The notes under the pieces were generated by a model. The model was not told where the DNA came from and did not search any database. It saw only the letters and a list, made by a program, of their open reading frames with translations. A program made the translations under genes and the position numbers. DNA of 64,000 nt from Streptomyces sp. NBC_01451. Its GTDB lineage: Bacteria > Actinomycetota > Actinomycetes > Streptomycetales > Streptomycetaceae. Numbering within the stretch: position 1 is the first letter of the stretch; each line of letters begins with the position of its first letter. The stretch is from positions 10,168,001 through 10,232,000 of the forward strand of contig NZ_CP109479.1 of the NCBI RefSeq assembly GCF_036227485.1. Reading direction: 5' to 3'. Below, in pieces: positions 52,607-61,659 of the stretch.

Positions 52607-52701
52607 AGCCGGGGAAGCTGCGGTACTCAACAGGCGCAGATGGCTTGTCACTATGGTGGCCAGCAAGCCACCCCTCGGGTCCCTCCACGTCCTGGATCAT
52701 C

Positions 52702-52746
52702 AGGCCCCTCGCGCGCAGCTCCTTCGGGGCTGCGTGCGAGGGGCCT
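52702..52746. terminator. 18-bp hairpin between convergent genes
   Basis: AGGCCCCTCGCGCGCAGC pairs with GCTGCGTGCGAGGGGCCT (one G-T pair) around a nine-base loop. It lies between the convergent zinc-finger and STAND-TPR genes and can serve both strands. Confidence 0.8.
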
Positions 52747-52847
52747 CTCTGCTGCTGCCTGCCGTTCGCTTCTCCGTCCATCGAGGTCAAACCGAACGGC
52801 AAGCAGCGGACGTACTGACCTCACACGGCCCTGACCTGAGGGAAAGG

Positions 52848-55844
52848 TTACGACGCAGCTTCTGATCTTGACTCTGAAGCTGTGTCCGATCCGCCGACGG
52901 CAGTCGCGTGTCCATCGCTAGTCGGTCGCACAGACCCCGTCGGAGCTCCCCGGGGCTCCAGGATGCGGAGAATGGGGGACAGGAGCCTCAGTGACCAGGC
53001 GGTCCGCTGGGTGTCCGCGCCTTCGGGTGGGTCGTTGAGGGCGGTGGTGACGCGGCGCAGCAGTCGGAAGCCGCCGGTCAGCAGCCGAGGGCTGGGGCGC
53101 AGGGCGAGGACGGAGCCTGCTTGGTGGGTCAGACCTGGCCACTGGATCTGGTGGCTGAGGAGCGCTGCGAGTCTGATCGTGGCCGTGAGGGGGGCGCGGT
53201 TCGTCGGAAGATGCTCCCGCAGCAGTTCAACGAGGGGCCGGGCGATCTTTCCTTCCGCCTCCGCGATGCCGAACTGGATATTGAAAGCCCGAGTGAGGTC
53301 GTTGACAGCGTCTTCGTACCGCTGCGCGTACAAGCGGACCATGCTGCGGCCCGCCAGGCACCACGGCCATTGCGGGTGCTCGGACAGGGCCTGGTCGAAG
53401 TCCTGTTCCGCTTCGGCGAGCCGCCCCGCCTCCCACAGCAGCCATCCGCGCATCGCGAAGGCGAGCTCATACGCGTCGTCGAGGGAGATCGCGTGGTCGA
53501 GGTCGGACAGGGCTTCGGTGTCGCGGCCCAGGCCGTGCAGTGCCCAGGCTCTGAAGGTGTACGGCCAGGCTCGGCCGCGTAGGCCGTCCTCGTCCGGGGC
53601 AGTTAGGGCGCGGTCGACCTCCTGAAATGCCTCCGCGTGCCGTCCGACATCGAGGAGCAGGCCAGCGAGTTGGGCACGGTACCACCCCGATCCGGAGTCC
53701 AGGTCGGCTGCTCGCGCCATGTCGTGGACCGCTTCGTCCCACCGCTCCAATTGACTCAGGCATCGCGACCGCTCCGCGTAGGCCCAGGTGTACTCCGGAT
53801 CGATGCCGAGCGCGCGGTCCAGATCCGCCAGCGCCTCCTGGTATCGCCCCTGAGCGCGGTGGAGTTCGGCGCGGCTGGCGAGGGCCCAGTCCTGCTCGGC
53901 GTCGAGTTCGACTGCCCGGTTGAAATCGGCGAGCGCTTCGGTGCGGTGCCCGGCCGTCAGGTGGACGCGCCCCCGATACACGTGGTTCCAGGCGCCGCCG
54001 GGGTGAGCGCGAATCGCCTCGTCCATGTCGGCAAGGGCGTCGTCGGCGTTCCCCATCTGCTGGTGGATGAGGGCCCGCCCCACCAGGGCGTCAGCGTGCT
54101 GCGGCTCCAGGACCAACGCCGCGGTGAAGTCGGCGAGCGCCTGTCCGTACCGCTCGGCGCGCCGGTGGAGACGCCCCCGGACTATTCGGGTGCGCAGTTG
54201 TCCCGCGGTGTCCATACCGGAGTAAGCGAGCAGTGCGTCAAGGACGGCCATGACGGCCGAGGCGTCGTCCCGGGACGCGGCGGTCAGCCGGTCTCCCCAT
54301 TCGGCCAGGCCCTCGTCCGCGCTGTCCGTTGCGGCCTGAGCGAGCAGCTGCGCCCAGCGCCGGGCCGTGCCGCTCCCGTGCTCGCAGGCACGGACGGCCT
54401 CCGTGAGTGCTTCCGGCAGAGCGCGGCGCGGATCGGCGCACAGGCGGTGGTAGGTCTCGTTCGACCGGTGCTCGCGCCAGACCGTGTCGCCCCAACGTTC
54501 CGCAGTCGGCACCACCTCCTCCCGCTGCGCCCGCCAGGTGTGGAAGGTCTCCGCGAGCAGGTCGTGCGCGGCATGCCAGCGGGCGGGTGACTGGGTGCGC
54601 TGCAGCCGCAGCATGGGAGCGCGTACGACGTCGTGATAGCGGCACCGCCCGGCCTGGTCGGTGACGAAGGCGAGTCGGCGCACCCAGGAGTACTGCTCGG
54701 CGGCCTCAGGCGGGGCAACGGCACGGTAGACGTCCTCGTCGAACTGTAGAGGCAGAGCCAAAGCAAGGGCGGCGGCCCGACGCGGGGGATCCGTCTCCCA
54801 TTTCAAGAACCGCTCCACCGCCGTCCCTGACGGGTCGCCCACAGTATGGGCCGAGTCGGGCCCGGCCTGCGCCAACGTGTGGACCAGTACGGGGAGTCTG
54901 CCCGACAGGCGCAGCACGACCTCGACGACCCGTTCGTCGGTGACGCCCCGCAGTGCCAGAAGCGCTCGCGCCTCCTCCTCGGTGAACACCTCCAGCGGCA
55001 CCTCCGTGACCAGGTCGAGCCAGTCGCCCCAGCTCCGGGCATCCAGACGGCCCTGTCCGGACAGCACGATCTGGACGTTCGCCGGCAGTACGCCGTGCAC
55101 CTCGCCAAAGGCGATGTCGCGCAGCCACTCGTCCAGCACCGGTCCTGTCCGCTCGTACACGTCGAAGAACAGCACCACCCGTGGCCGCCGCCGCGCCACC
55201 TCGGCCAGGTCCTGAAGGAACACCGGGGTCAGGCCGCGCACAGGGTCCATGACGAGCCGTACGTCGTCGTGGGATCGCAGCCGTGCGCCGAGCGCGGCCC
55301 GCAGCCGGTCCGCGCCCTGGGCTACCTGCTGCGGATCGACCGCGCCGGCGAGCGCCCCCACGACCGGCACCATTCCGAGGCCGACGAGACCCACCTGCGC
55401 GGCGACCGACCCTGAGAGCGAGGCCGCGAGCGGTTGCGCGGCACTACCGTCTTCCGCGGGCATCTGGGTGTCCCGCGCCGACTGCGTCTCGTGGTGGCGC
55501 TGGCGGAACGTCGCCAGCAGCTTGTCGAACCGGCGCAGCTCCAGGCCCTGACGGCCCAGCCGCTCACCGATCTCCTCCATCGCCTCCACGGCGCTGTGCA
55601 CACTGTCGTCGAGGTAGACCGTGGTCGCGCACTGTTCGAGGGCGACCGCCTCCCACTGCCGGACCAGCGAGGTCTTGCCCACACCGGCGTTGCCGCGCAC
55701 GTGGAGAAGGAACTGGTAGTCGTCGCCTTCCGGATCCCGGACCAGGTTCTCCCGGAACGCGTTCATCTCCCCGTGCCGGCCCACGAAACCGCTCCGGCGA
55801 CGACGCCGGATCAGCTCCTGCCGCGACGGTCGCTGTTCTGCCAT
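52848..55844 (-). CDS. STAND/AAA NTPase with TPR repeats
   Basis: From ATG 55844 (G-rich site upstream) the 998-residue protein begins FVGRHGEMNAFRENL and has P-loop VRGNAGVGKTSL (Lys57). The Walker B-like strand is VVLFFDVYERTGPVLDEWL. A winged-helix region follows (RYHDVVRAPMLRLQR). The C-terminal half has eight or more TPR units (ALADFTAALVLEPQHADALV, ALADFNRAVELDAEQDWALA, ALADLDRALGIDPEYTWAYA). TPR-STAND proteins act as signal-gated switches in regulation or immunity. No catalytic effector domain is visible. The last ~100 residues are unlike TPR and unassigned. Confidence 0.8.
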   Translation of the reverse strand: MAEQRPSRQELIRRRRRSGFVGRHGEMNAFRENLVRDPEGDDYQFLLHVRGNAGVGKTSLVRQWEAVALEQCATTVYLDDSVHSAVEAMEEIGERLGRQGLELRRFDKLLATFRQRHHETQSARDTQMPAEDGSAAQPLAASLSGSVAAQVGLVGLGMVPVVGALAGAVDPQQVAQGADRLRAALGARLRSHDDVRLVMDPVRGLTPVFLQDLAEVARRRPRVVLFFDVYERTGPVLDEWLRDIAFGEVHGVLPANVQIVLSGQGRLDARSWGDWLDLVTEVPLEVFTEEEARALLALRGVTDERVVEVVLRLSGRLPVLVHTLAQAGPDSAHTVGDPSGTAVERFLKWETDPPRRAAALALALPLQFDEDVYRAVAPPEAAEQYSWVRRLAFVTDQAGRCRYHDVVRAPMLRLQRTQSPARWHAAHDLLAETFHTWRAQREEVVPTAERWGDTVWREHRSNETYHRLCADPRRALPEALTEAVRACEHGSGTARRWAQLLAQAATDSADEGLAEWGDRLTAASRDDASAVMAVLDALLAYSGMDTAGQLRTRIVRGRLHRRAERYGQALADFTAALVLEPQHADALVGRALIHQQMGNADDALADMDEAIRAHPGGAWNHVYRGRVHLTAGHRTEALADFNRAVELDAEQDWALASRAELHRAQGRYQEALADLDRALGIDPEYTWAYAERSRCLSQLERWDEAVHDMARAADLDSGSGWYRAQLAGLLLDVGRHAEAFQEVDRALTAPDEDGLRGRAWPYTFRAWALHGLGRDTEALSDLDHAISLDDAYELAFAMRGWLLWEAGRLAEAEQDFDQALSEHPQWPWCLAGRSMVRLYAQRYEDAVNDLTRAFNIQFGIAEAEGKIARPLVELLREHLPTNRAPLTATIRLAALLSHQIQWPGLTHQAGSVLALRPSPRLLTGGFRLLRRVTTALNDPPEGADTQRTAWSLRLLSPILRILEPRGAPTGSVRPTSDGHATAVGGSDTASESRSEAAS

Positions 55845-55942
55845 CCCGCACCCCCCGGCCGCCAGTATGGCAAGGTGCCCCGCGGCCTGGACCCGGATCA
55901 TGACGTCCTCCCGCCGCCGGGCGGACACCCCAACTCCATGCC

Positions 55943-56434
55943 GTGGCCAGTGAGTCGGTCCGGCCGGTCCTGGAGGCTGAGATCCGCAAGGTTCGTCCCG
56001 GCTACACCGCCGCTGTTCTGCAGTCCTTCCGTGAGGAGCCGGAACCGAACGGGCCGGGCATGCCGGTGTTCGGGTGGCGTCTTGTCCACCCGGTCGGCCC
56101 GGACACCACCTGGGAGGACACCCGCGATGCCGCCGCGTGGAACACCTCCCAGACCATGGTCGGCTGGCTTGGCTACTACGACCACGTCCCCGAGCTCCAG
56201 CGGACCGAACTTGCCGGCCTGCTGCGCAAGCACGGTGTCCCAGTCGTGCTCTGCGTGGATTGCGGCGAACCCATCACCGACCGCCACCCGCGGTGGACCG
56301 GCGTCTGGGTCACGCCCGACAGTGAGTACGGCCCGGTGTGCGGAGAACCCCACGCCCGTCCTATCGCTGCCAAGCCTCTGCTCGGGACGTTCACCGACCA
56401 GGACTTCGGCGCCCCACACCGTCCCGACGCCTGA
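55943..56434 (+). CDS. Unknown protein, divergent from STAND-TPR gene
   Basis: The 163-residue product starts at GTG 55943. A zinc-ribbon-like half is visible (VLCVDCGEPITDRHPRW, later YGPVCGEPHARP). The first half has a charged helical start (VRPVLEAEIRKVRPGYTAAV). It shares its upstream region with the divergent STAND-TPR gene, whose start is 99 bases away. No family comes to mind. Confidence 0.55.
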   Translation: MASESVRPVLEAEIRKVRPGYTAAVLQSFREEPEPNGPGMPVFGWRLVHPVGPDTTWEDTRDAAAWNTSQTMVGWLGYYDHVPELQRTELAGLLRKHGVPVVLCVDCGEPITDRHPRWTGVWVTPDSEYGPVCGEPHARPIAAKPLLGTFTDQDFGAPHRPDA

Positions 56435-56478
56435 GAACACGACCGCAGGCGCGACGATGGAGCCGCTCTGAGCATGCG

Positions 56479-56509
56479 GCAGGGCCCGGCGGAATCCGCC
56501 GGGCCCTGC
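56479..56509. terminator. 15-bp near-perfect palindrome terminator
   Basis: GCAGGGCCCGGCGGA and TCCGCCGGGCCCTGC flank a single base. It lies 45 bases past the stop of the preceding gene. Confidence 0.8.
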
Positions 56510-56519
56510 CCTCTTGCCG

Positions 56520-57090
56520 TACGCCCTTCAGCCCGCGAGAGTCGTCATCGTCGGGCGGAAGGAAGTCCAGTGGCTGACCTGTTGGCCGTGCCACCTTGCG
56601 GAGGTGCCCCGCTGCAACGGGGCCTCCTGCGTTCTGCGGTGCGTGTCCGGACCGTTGGACCTGCGCCTCTCCTGTACGCGCATGCGCGGCCCGCGGGCCG
56701 CGCGCGTCGCGCACGTGGGAACGAGTTCAAGAATGGGGGGATAATTGACCTCGGCCAAGAGCTGTAGGCAGACACTTTCCCCTGTCCAAGCGCCATCCCG
56801 CTTGACCTGCACTGATGAGGCAGATTCGCGGGTTGTTAAATCCGATGGCGAACCATCCTTTGAAAAATTCCGTTCCGACCTTTAAATAACAGGTCGGCGC
56901 TTTATTTATGGTCTGCCTCCAATGGGAACTGAATCGGCATTGTCAGGCGTAAGCGTGGGTAACGTGGGATTCGCTGACACCTGTGGCTGCAACTACTGGC
57001 GTGAGTCAAGTCCCGTGCCCTGCAAGGCACTTGAGCACCAAGTTCCGGACCGCTAGCTGACCATCCGCCTCCTGTTGGGAGTCAACTTCC
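56520..57090. other. Intergenic region with an AT-rich promoter-like patch
   Basis: About 570 bases before the next small gene. Most has no features. From 56820 to 56915 the sequence is AT-rich and holds the promoter/hairpin described separately. Frames at 56528-56812 are not convincing. Confidence 0.45.
56860..56897 (+). promoter_or_regulatory. Promoter with a palindrome across the -10 element
   Basis: TTGAAA (56860-56865) and TAAATA (56883-56888) are exactly 17 bases apart. CCGACCT (56875-56881) and AGGTCGG (56891-56897) form an inverted repeat enclosing the -10 box, as expected for an operator. TTTATTTA just after it also allows a reading as a terminator hairpin. Confidence 0.5.
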
Positions 57091-57318
57091 TTGTCGTTCC
57101 TGCTTCCTGAGCCCGTTCCTGCTGAGCAGAACGGGCCGTGCGCGCACACCCCGGCGAGCACTGCCAAGTCCTCGCCGCTGGCCTCCTTACTCCTGCTGGT
57201 CATACTCCTGGCCGCGCTGTTCGTCCTGCTCGCCCGCGGGATGAAGCTGGAGGAGGCCCTCGCCATCCTGGGGGCCGGCGGTCTCCTGGCCGCCGAACTG
57301 CGTCAGCGTCTGCTCTGA
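57091..57318 (+). CDS. Small holin-like membrane protein
   Basis: The 75-residue frame starts at TTG 57091 with GGGAG nine bases upstream. It has a Pro-rich N-terminus, one strong hydrophobic helix (PLASLLLLVILLAALFVLLA) and a second milder one (LEEALAILGAGGLLAAEL), with a charged end. The shape is holin-like but also fits many small membrane proteins. The regulator gene starts 75 bases later on the same strand. Confidence 0.5.
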   Translation: MSFLLPEPVPAEQNGPCAHTPASTAKSSPLASLLLLVILLAALFVLLARGMKLEEALAILGAGGLLAAELRQRLL

Positions 57319-57392
57319 CCCGATGCCCTGCCGGGGCCCGTCTCACCGACGGGCCCCGGTCCTGTTCCGGGCTCGGGAAGGAGATGGACGCC

Positions 57393-58469
57393 GTGGCCCG
57401 TCCCATGAAGCAACTGCCCCACACCAACGACCCACTGGTGGCCTTCGCACGCGACCTCCAGGCGCTGCGCAAGGAGGCCGGTGACCCGCCGCTGGCGATG
57501 ATGGCCGAACACAGCGGGCTGTCCACCGCGACGCTGTCCAACGCCCACGCGGGCAAGAAGCTCCCCACCTGGGCAACCGTCAACGGCTACATCCTGGCCT
57601 GCGGCGGCAACCCCGAGAGCTGGAGCGCGCGCTGGGAAAGCCTGCGCCTGGCCGCCGCCGGCTTCTCCGGCGATCTCTGCCGCGAGGCACTGAGCCGCTG
57701 GGAGCGCACCGGCAACCTCACCCCGCCGCACGCCGTCGACGAAGCCCAGCTGCGCGAGCTCCTGAAGACGCTGCTGGACTTCAACGGGCTCAGCCACCGC
57801 ACCCTGGCCCAACAGGCGCCCGGCTATTCCCATGTCACGTACGGGGCCGTCCTGCGCGGAGCACGCCCGCTGAAGGCGAAGATCCTCTACCAGATCCTCA
57901 TCGGCTGCGGCGTCCACTCCCTGCGGAGCCAGGAGGCGTGGTTCCACCTCCTGAGCAGCTTCTCCTGGAGGGAAGGCGTGGAAGGCGGCAAGCTGCTGGC
58001 CCGGGTGGACCGGCCCCTGCGGTATGCCGGCGACATCGACCTGAAGATGCTCAAAGCCATCCTCGAACGCCTCGAGCGCGGCCGCGGGCTGTTCGCCGCC
58101 GACATCGTGTCGTACGACAGCATCAACGCCCTGCGCACCGCGTACGAGGACATGCTGGCACTGCTGCTGTCCTCACTGCAGCGCTCCCACGTCCAGCTGC
58201 CGCCCAAGCTCGGCTACGCCTTCAATCGGGTCGTCGGCGAGCTGCGCAACAGCTCGATCCCCAACCCGGCCGCCATCGCCGCCCTCGTCCCGCTCGCCAT
58301 GCCGTTCCACCCCCGCCTGCGCACCCGGGTCGTCATGGCGCTGAAGAACGCGGGCGAACTGCTGCACCGGGCAGAGACCGGCGAACTGAACATCCGGGGG
58401 ATGGCGGGGCTCCGGCTTCCGCTACCGCCGCCCCTGCACGTCCAGCGCACCACGCCAACCGCCTCGTAG
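57393..58469 (+). CDS. HTH regulator with long helical domain
   Basis: GTG 57393 has AAGGAG nine bases upstream; the ATG at 57384 is too close to it. The 358-residue protein starts with an XRE-like helix-turn-helix (FARDLQALRKEAGDPPLAMM then AEHSGLSTATLSNAHAGKKL). A second HTH-like unit lies at ~110-150 (LLDFNGLSHRTLAQQAPGYS). A helical C-terminal domain follows. Two DNA-binding-like units in one chain are typical of a family of Streptomyces regulators found on mobile DNA. Targets are unknown. Confidence 0.65.
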   Translation: MARPMKQLPHTNDPLVAFARDLQALRKEAGDPPLAMMAEHSGLSTATLSNAHAGKKLPTWATVNGYILACGGNPESWSARWESLRLAAAGFSGDLCREALSRWERTGNLTPPHAVDEAQLRELLKTLLDFNGLSHRTLAQQAPGYSHVTYGAVLRGARPLKAKILYQILIGCGVHSLRSQEAWFHLLSSFSWREGVEGGKLLARVDRPLRYAGDIDLKMLKAILERLERGRGLFAADIVSYDSINALRTAYEDMLALLLSSLQRSHVQLPPKLGYAFNRVVGELRNSSIPNPAAIAALVPLAMPFHPRLRTRVVMALKNAGELLHRAETGELNIRGMAGLRLPLPPPLHVQRTTPTAS

Positions 58470-58601
58470 TTCCCGAGCGCGTGACCGGAGCCGCGGTCTC
58501 AGCCGGCGGTGCGGCCACTGCGCGCTGTACCCCCGCGCGGTAGGGCGGCAGTCGGGTAGGGCAGCATCTGCTCAGTTCCCGCCTGACCGTGAGGGGTCAT
58601 C

Positions 58602-59282
58602 ATGCATTCCACCCGCCGCGTGGCGTCGGCCGTGCTGTTCAGCTGCCTGATGCTCGCAGGCTGCTCACCTACTTCGCTCGGCACCTCGGTCTCGGACGCG
58701 TCGGCAAGCGCGAATCCGGCTGCCGGTCCGTCGGGCGCGAGTGCCCAGGGCGGGAGGCCAGGACAGGCGATCGCGGTGGGGGCGGGCCCGCAGAAGACAT
58801 ACACCGTGCAGAAGCAGCCCGCCGCGGGCACCTGCCACTACCGCTACCTCAAGGGCGAGCCGCTCGAGGACCCCACGTGCACGCCGGGCGCCATCTCTCC
58901 GGCGGTCACGCAGTCGAATCTGAAGTCGACGATCTGCCGCAAGGGCGGCTACACCTCCAGCATCCGCCCCTCCACGTACGTCACGGGCAAGGAGAAGAAG
59001 CTGAACGCCGCCTCCTACGGCTTCACCGGCCGTATGAGCGATGCCGAGTACGACCACCTCATCAGCCTCCAGCTCGGCGGTGACCCCAACGACTACCGCA
59101 ACCTGTGGGTGGAGCCCGCCGACCCCGGTCACAAGAAGGGCTCCGGGGTCAACAACCTGAAGGACCCGGTGGAGACGAAGCTGCACACCGCGGTCTGCAA
59201 GGGCACGGTCACCCTCGCCGCCGCGCAGAAGGCCATCGTCACCGACTGGACCACCGCGCTCAGCAAGCTCGGCCTCGGCTGA
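58602..59282 (+). CDS. Secreted HNH endonuclease lipoprotein (intact)
   Basis: The 226-residue protein starts at ATG 58602 (GAGGGG upstream). It has a lipoprotein signal (AVLFSCLMLAGC), a Ser/Ala/Gly-rich linker and an HNH-type domain. MSDAEYDHLISLQLGGDPND carries the catalytic His and continues YRNLWVEPAD with the following Asn. Cys pairs (GTCHYRY, DPTC, ICRKGG, AVCKG) can form disulfides outside the cell. It should cleave nucleic acid at the cell surface. Unlike the two other HNH-related genes in this window it is unbroken. Confidence 0.8.
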   Translation: MHSTRRVASAVLFSCLMLAGCSPTSLGTSVSDASASANPAAGPSGASAQGGRPGQAIAVGAGPQKTYTVQKQPAAGTCHYRYLKGEPLEDPTCTPGAISPAVTQSNLKSTICRKGGYTSSIRPSTYVTGKEKKLNAASYGFTGRMSDAEYDHLISLQLGGDPNDYRNLWVEPADPGHKKGSGVNNLKDPVETKLHTAVCKGTVTLAAAQKAIVTDWTTALSKLGLG

Positions 59283-59385
59283 GGCGCGGTGAGGGCGGTC
59301 GGGCAGCCACCCGCCCTTGCGCAGCGGCGACTTCAGCCAGAGACGGCGTTCCGGGGTCGGTGCGTATGAGACCGTGGCGGTCATC

Positions 59386-59418
59386 TGGCCCGTCGCTTCC
59401 CCCCGTAGCGGCGGGCCA
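59386..59418. terminator. 12-bp C-loop hairpin after the HNH gene
   Basis: TGGCCCGTCGCT pairs with AGCGGCGGGCCA (one G-T pair) around TCCCCCCGT. It is preceded by ACCGTGGCGGTCA, also found before the hairpin at 49581. It lies 100 bases past the HNH stop. Confidence 0.6.
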
Positions 59419-59525
59419 GGCTCTTCTCGGTGAGTGAGGGCGACGCCGTCACGCCGGTCCAGCCAACCGACGTGCCCCCCTGGTTTAGGGGAGACACGAA
59501 ACGCCGCTGCGGAGCTGAGAGCGGG

Positions 59526-59766
59526 TCAGGCCGCCGGCGGCTGGCTGGAGGGGCCGGCCTGGTCGGAGGGCGGGTCCAGCTGCTGCTGGCGGCGGCGCTG
59601 CTCGTTGCGGTGGTCTTCGACGCGCTGGGTGAACTTCTTCAGCGCCTCGTCTTCCCCGTCGGGACCGAACTCGCTGTAGGGGCCGATGCCGAGGGTGACG
59701 GCGTTGGCCTCTTGCTCGATGGCGTCGGCGGTCTGCTGGAGGAAGTACTGCGGTTGAACTCGCAGT
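59526..59766 (-). pseudogene. Truncated copy of the DUF4231 gene C-terminus
   Basis: The minus strand encodes YFLQQTADAIEQEANAVTLG, then FTQRVEDHRNEQRRRQQQL, nearly the same as the C-terminal 80 residues of the intact gene at 61693. The N-terminal 220 residues are absent; the break at 59766 abuts the IS630 remnant. Confidence 0.8.
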
Positions 59767-59780
59767 GGCGGGCCGGTCGA

Positions 59781-60520
59781 TCATCCGGCACTCATGATCA
59801 GTCCGGTCTCGGTGAGGCAGCCGTCGATCAGTTCCGGACGGTACTGGATCTTCTTGAGTTTGCGCTTCATGACGCGGGCCAGGTGGTCGAGGTTGGCGGC
59901 GGCGAAGTCGGCCAGACCGCGCTTGACCAGTGATCAGATGCCCTCCTGCGGATTGAGCTCAGGAGCGTACGACGGCAACTGGAACACCGTCAGCCACTCC
60001 TCGTTCTCCACGAAGAACAGCGCGAGCTCGTCGAACAGATGGACGTTGAGATTGTCCCAGACCCAGACCGCGGGGGCCTTGAGCTGGTTGTGCGCCACGA
60101 CGATCAGGTCACGGTAGTCCTGCCATCCGAAGTTCTTCGCCTCACCCTTCCGCCCCCGGTACACGTGCAACCGGTAGATCAGACGCGATCGTTCGCCGCT
60201 CCTGTAGCAGACCAGTCCCGCCACAGAGACCCGTCCCCGGTTCGCGTCACGCACCCGCACCTGCGGTGTCCGGCCGCACGGTGCCCACGTGTGCCGCCTT
60301 CGGCGGCCTCAGCCCCTGTCCTGCCTCGTCCTCGAAGCAGATCTAGGCGTGCTGGGCCGCCGCAGTGGCTTTACCGTCTCCCACACCTCGCTCCGCCACC
60401 GCTCAACACTCGCGTCGTCCCGCTCCAGCGCCCGCCTCGCCGGCACCTGCGGCGACGAGCGGCCCGAGTTGGCCGCCGCCCTCTCCTGGATCGAGGACAA
60501 GAAGGTCCAGGATGCGGCAA
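59781..60520 (-). mobile_element. Decayed IS630-family transposase
   Basis: The minus strand encodes the DDE core: AVWVWDNLNVHLFDELALFF with the second Asp, then LPSYAPELNPQEGI with the motif before the catalytic Glu. A TGA (59937-59939) stands where relatives have Trp, and the frame continues SLVKRGLADFAAANLDHLAR to MSAG and a stop. Upstream frames (WRSEVWETVKPLRRP) match the N-terminal half but are frameshifted. The N-terminal helix-turn-helix is missing. The element replaces the front of a DUF4231 gene. Confidence 0.75.
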
Positions 60521-60531
60521 CATCGTTCAAC

Positions 60532-61095
60532 ATGAACGAGGTCATGGCTGCGTTAGGTGGAGCCGCGATCGGTGGGGGGTTCGCGTTTGCAGGAGCGCTT
60601 GCGCAAGCCCGCAGCGCCCGAGCACAGGCGGACGCATCCCGCACAGCAGCTAGGCATCAGGCGGACATCGCTCACAAGCAGTGGGTACGGAGTGGCAGAG
60701 GGTCTGCATGCTTCGAGTTCCTGGCTCTGACCCTGGGCATGACAGATCAAGCGTTCAAGCTCCACTCTTGGAGAGAGCTGCTGGGTAGGCGGAGAAGCCT
60801 TTGGGAGAAGATCCGTACTCGGCGGGCCGAAGCGAAGGTCGAGACTGCCATCGATGAGACCCTGAGGCAGATGCGGGCCACCCTCGCCGTGCTCGACCTT
60901 TACGGTCCGGACGAGGTCGCTATCGCGGCACACAGAGTGGAAAGAGCCTGTGTGAACCTGCACATGTGTTGTGGGGGATGGACGAGGCTTCCACCGCTTG
61001 CCCCGTTCGACTGGAACACAGATCTCTCCGCGGTGCTACGGGCGCGGGAGGAGTTCTCTCAGGCCGCTCGCCCGTATCTGAACACCACTGTGTAG
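60532..61095 (+). CDS. Membrane-anchored helical protein, unknown
   Basis: The 187-residue frame from ATG 60532 starts with a glycine-rich hydrophobic helix (MAALGGAAIGGGFAFAGALA). A charged coil follows (ARSARAQADASRTAARHQAD), then a helical cytosolic domain. No ribosome binding site is evident, and the start lies directly against the IS630 remnant, so the promoter may have been lost or supplied by the element. I know similar single-helix anchored proteins in Streptomyces genomes without a function. Confidence 0.5.
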   Translation: MNEVMAALGGAAIGGGFAFAGALAQARSARAQADASRTAARHQADIAHKQWVRSGRGSACFEFLALTLGMTDQAFKLHSWRELLGRRRSLWEKIRTRRAEAKVETAIDETLRQMRATLAVLDLYGPDEVAIAAHRVERACVNLHMCCGGWTRLPPLAPFDWNTDLSAVLRAREEFSQAARPYLNTTV

Positions 61096-61098
61096 CAT

Positions 61099-61428
61099 CC
61101 GCTGCGTCGCGCACGCCTCGCTACTTGGACGCACTTCTCGGGAGCCGATGCCTACGCAGCCTGAATCGCGCTTGAGCGGTGACCGCGGGCCCGTGCAGCC
61201 ATCGAAGTGCCGGGTCCGATATGGGCTTCGCCGACAGCCTCTCGACGTCTCCACGTAAGGCGTCCGGACAGATCGCGGCGACCAGCAGGCACCGCGGCCC
61301 TGAACCCACGGCACGCGCCCTCTGCGATGAGGCGAACGAAGCCAACGGCGTTCTTGTGGGCAAAGCCCTGATCGTATCCGCTAGACTTGATCTTGAACTG
61401 GCCGCCGCAACTAAGGGCGGCTGGTTGC
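61099..61428. other. Intergenic region upstream of tRNA-like copy 2
   Basis: About 330 bases. From ~61379 it is nearly identical to the sequence before tRNA-like copy 1 (CTAGACTTGATCTTGAACTG versus CTAAACTTGATCTTGAGCTG). No -35/-10 pair with normal spacing is convincing. Confidence 0.45.
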
Positions 61429-61498
61429 GCGTTGGTGGTCCAAGGAAAGACGCCCCGCTTCCTGCGGGGAAATGCAGGTGCAAGGCCTGCCCGGCGCT
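61429..61498 (+). tRNA. tRNA-Gly(UCC)-like RNA, copy 2
   Basis: Same 70-base structure as copy 1, with one difference in the D-loop (CAAGGAAA instead of CAAGGCAA). Acceptor, anticodon and T arms are identical, including loop CTTCCTG and T-loop TGCAAGG. Conservation of every stem between copies 12 kb apart, while sequence outside changes, argues that the RNA is kept. Confidence 0.6.
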
Positions 61499-61503
61499 CG
61501 ATC

Positions 61504-61536
61504 AAAAGGCCCGTCCGCGCACAGGGCGGGCCTTTT
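61504..61536 (+). terminator. 13-bp hairpin after tRNA-like RNA, copy 2
   Basis: AAAAGGCCCGTCC pairs with GGGCGGGCCTTTT (one G-T pair) and ends in TTTT, a classic rho-independent terminator shape. The outer pairs are A-T where copy 1 has G-C. Confidence 0.8.
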
Positions 61537-61626
61537 GCGTTGCCCGGCGCCAAAACCCGGGCGGCCGCGATGTCACTGTTCCGGCGTGCACCGCGCCAAC
61601 GGGTGTGGCAACCGTGAGGGTCAGTC

Positions 61627-61659
61627 CGGCCCGCCGTTTTCCCCCGAAGCGGCGGGCCG
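61627..61659. terminator. C-loop hairpin, copy 2
   Basis: CGGCCCGCCG and CGGCGGGCCG form the stem, extended by three more pairs to the loop TCCCCCG. It corresponds to 49581-49613 and lies between the tRNA-like RNA and the convergent DUF4231 gene. Confidence 0.65.
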
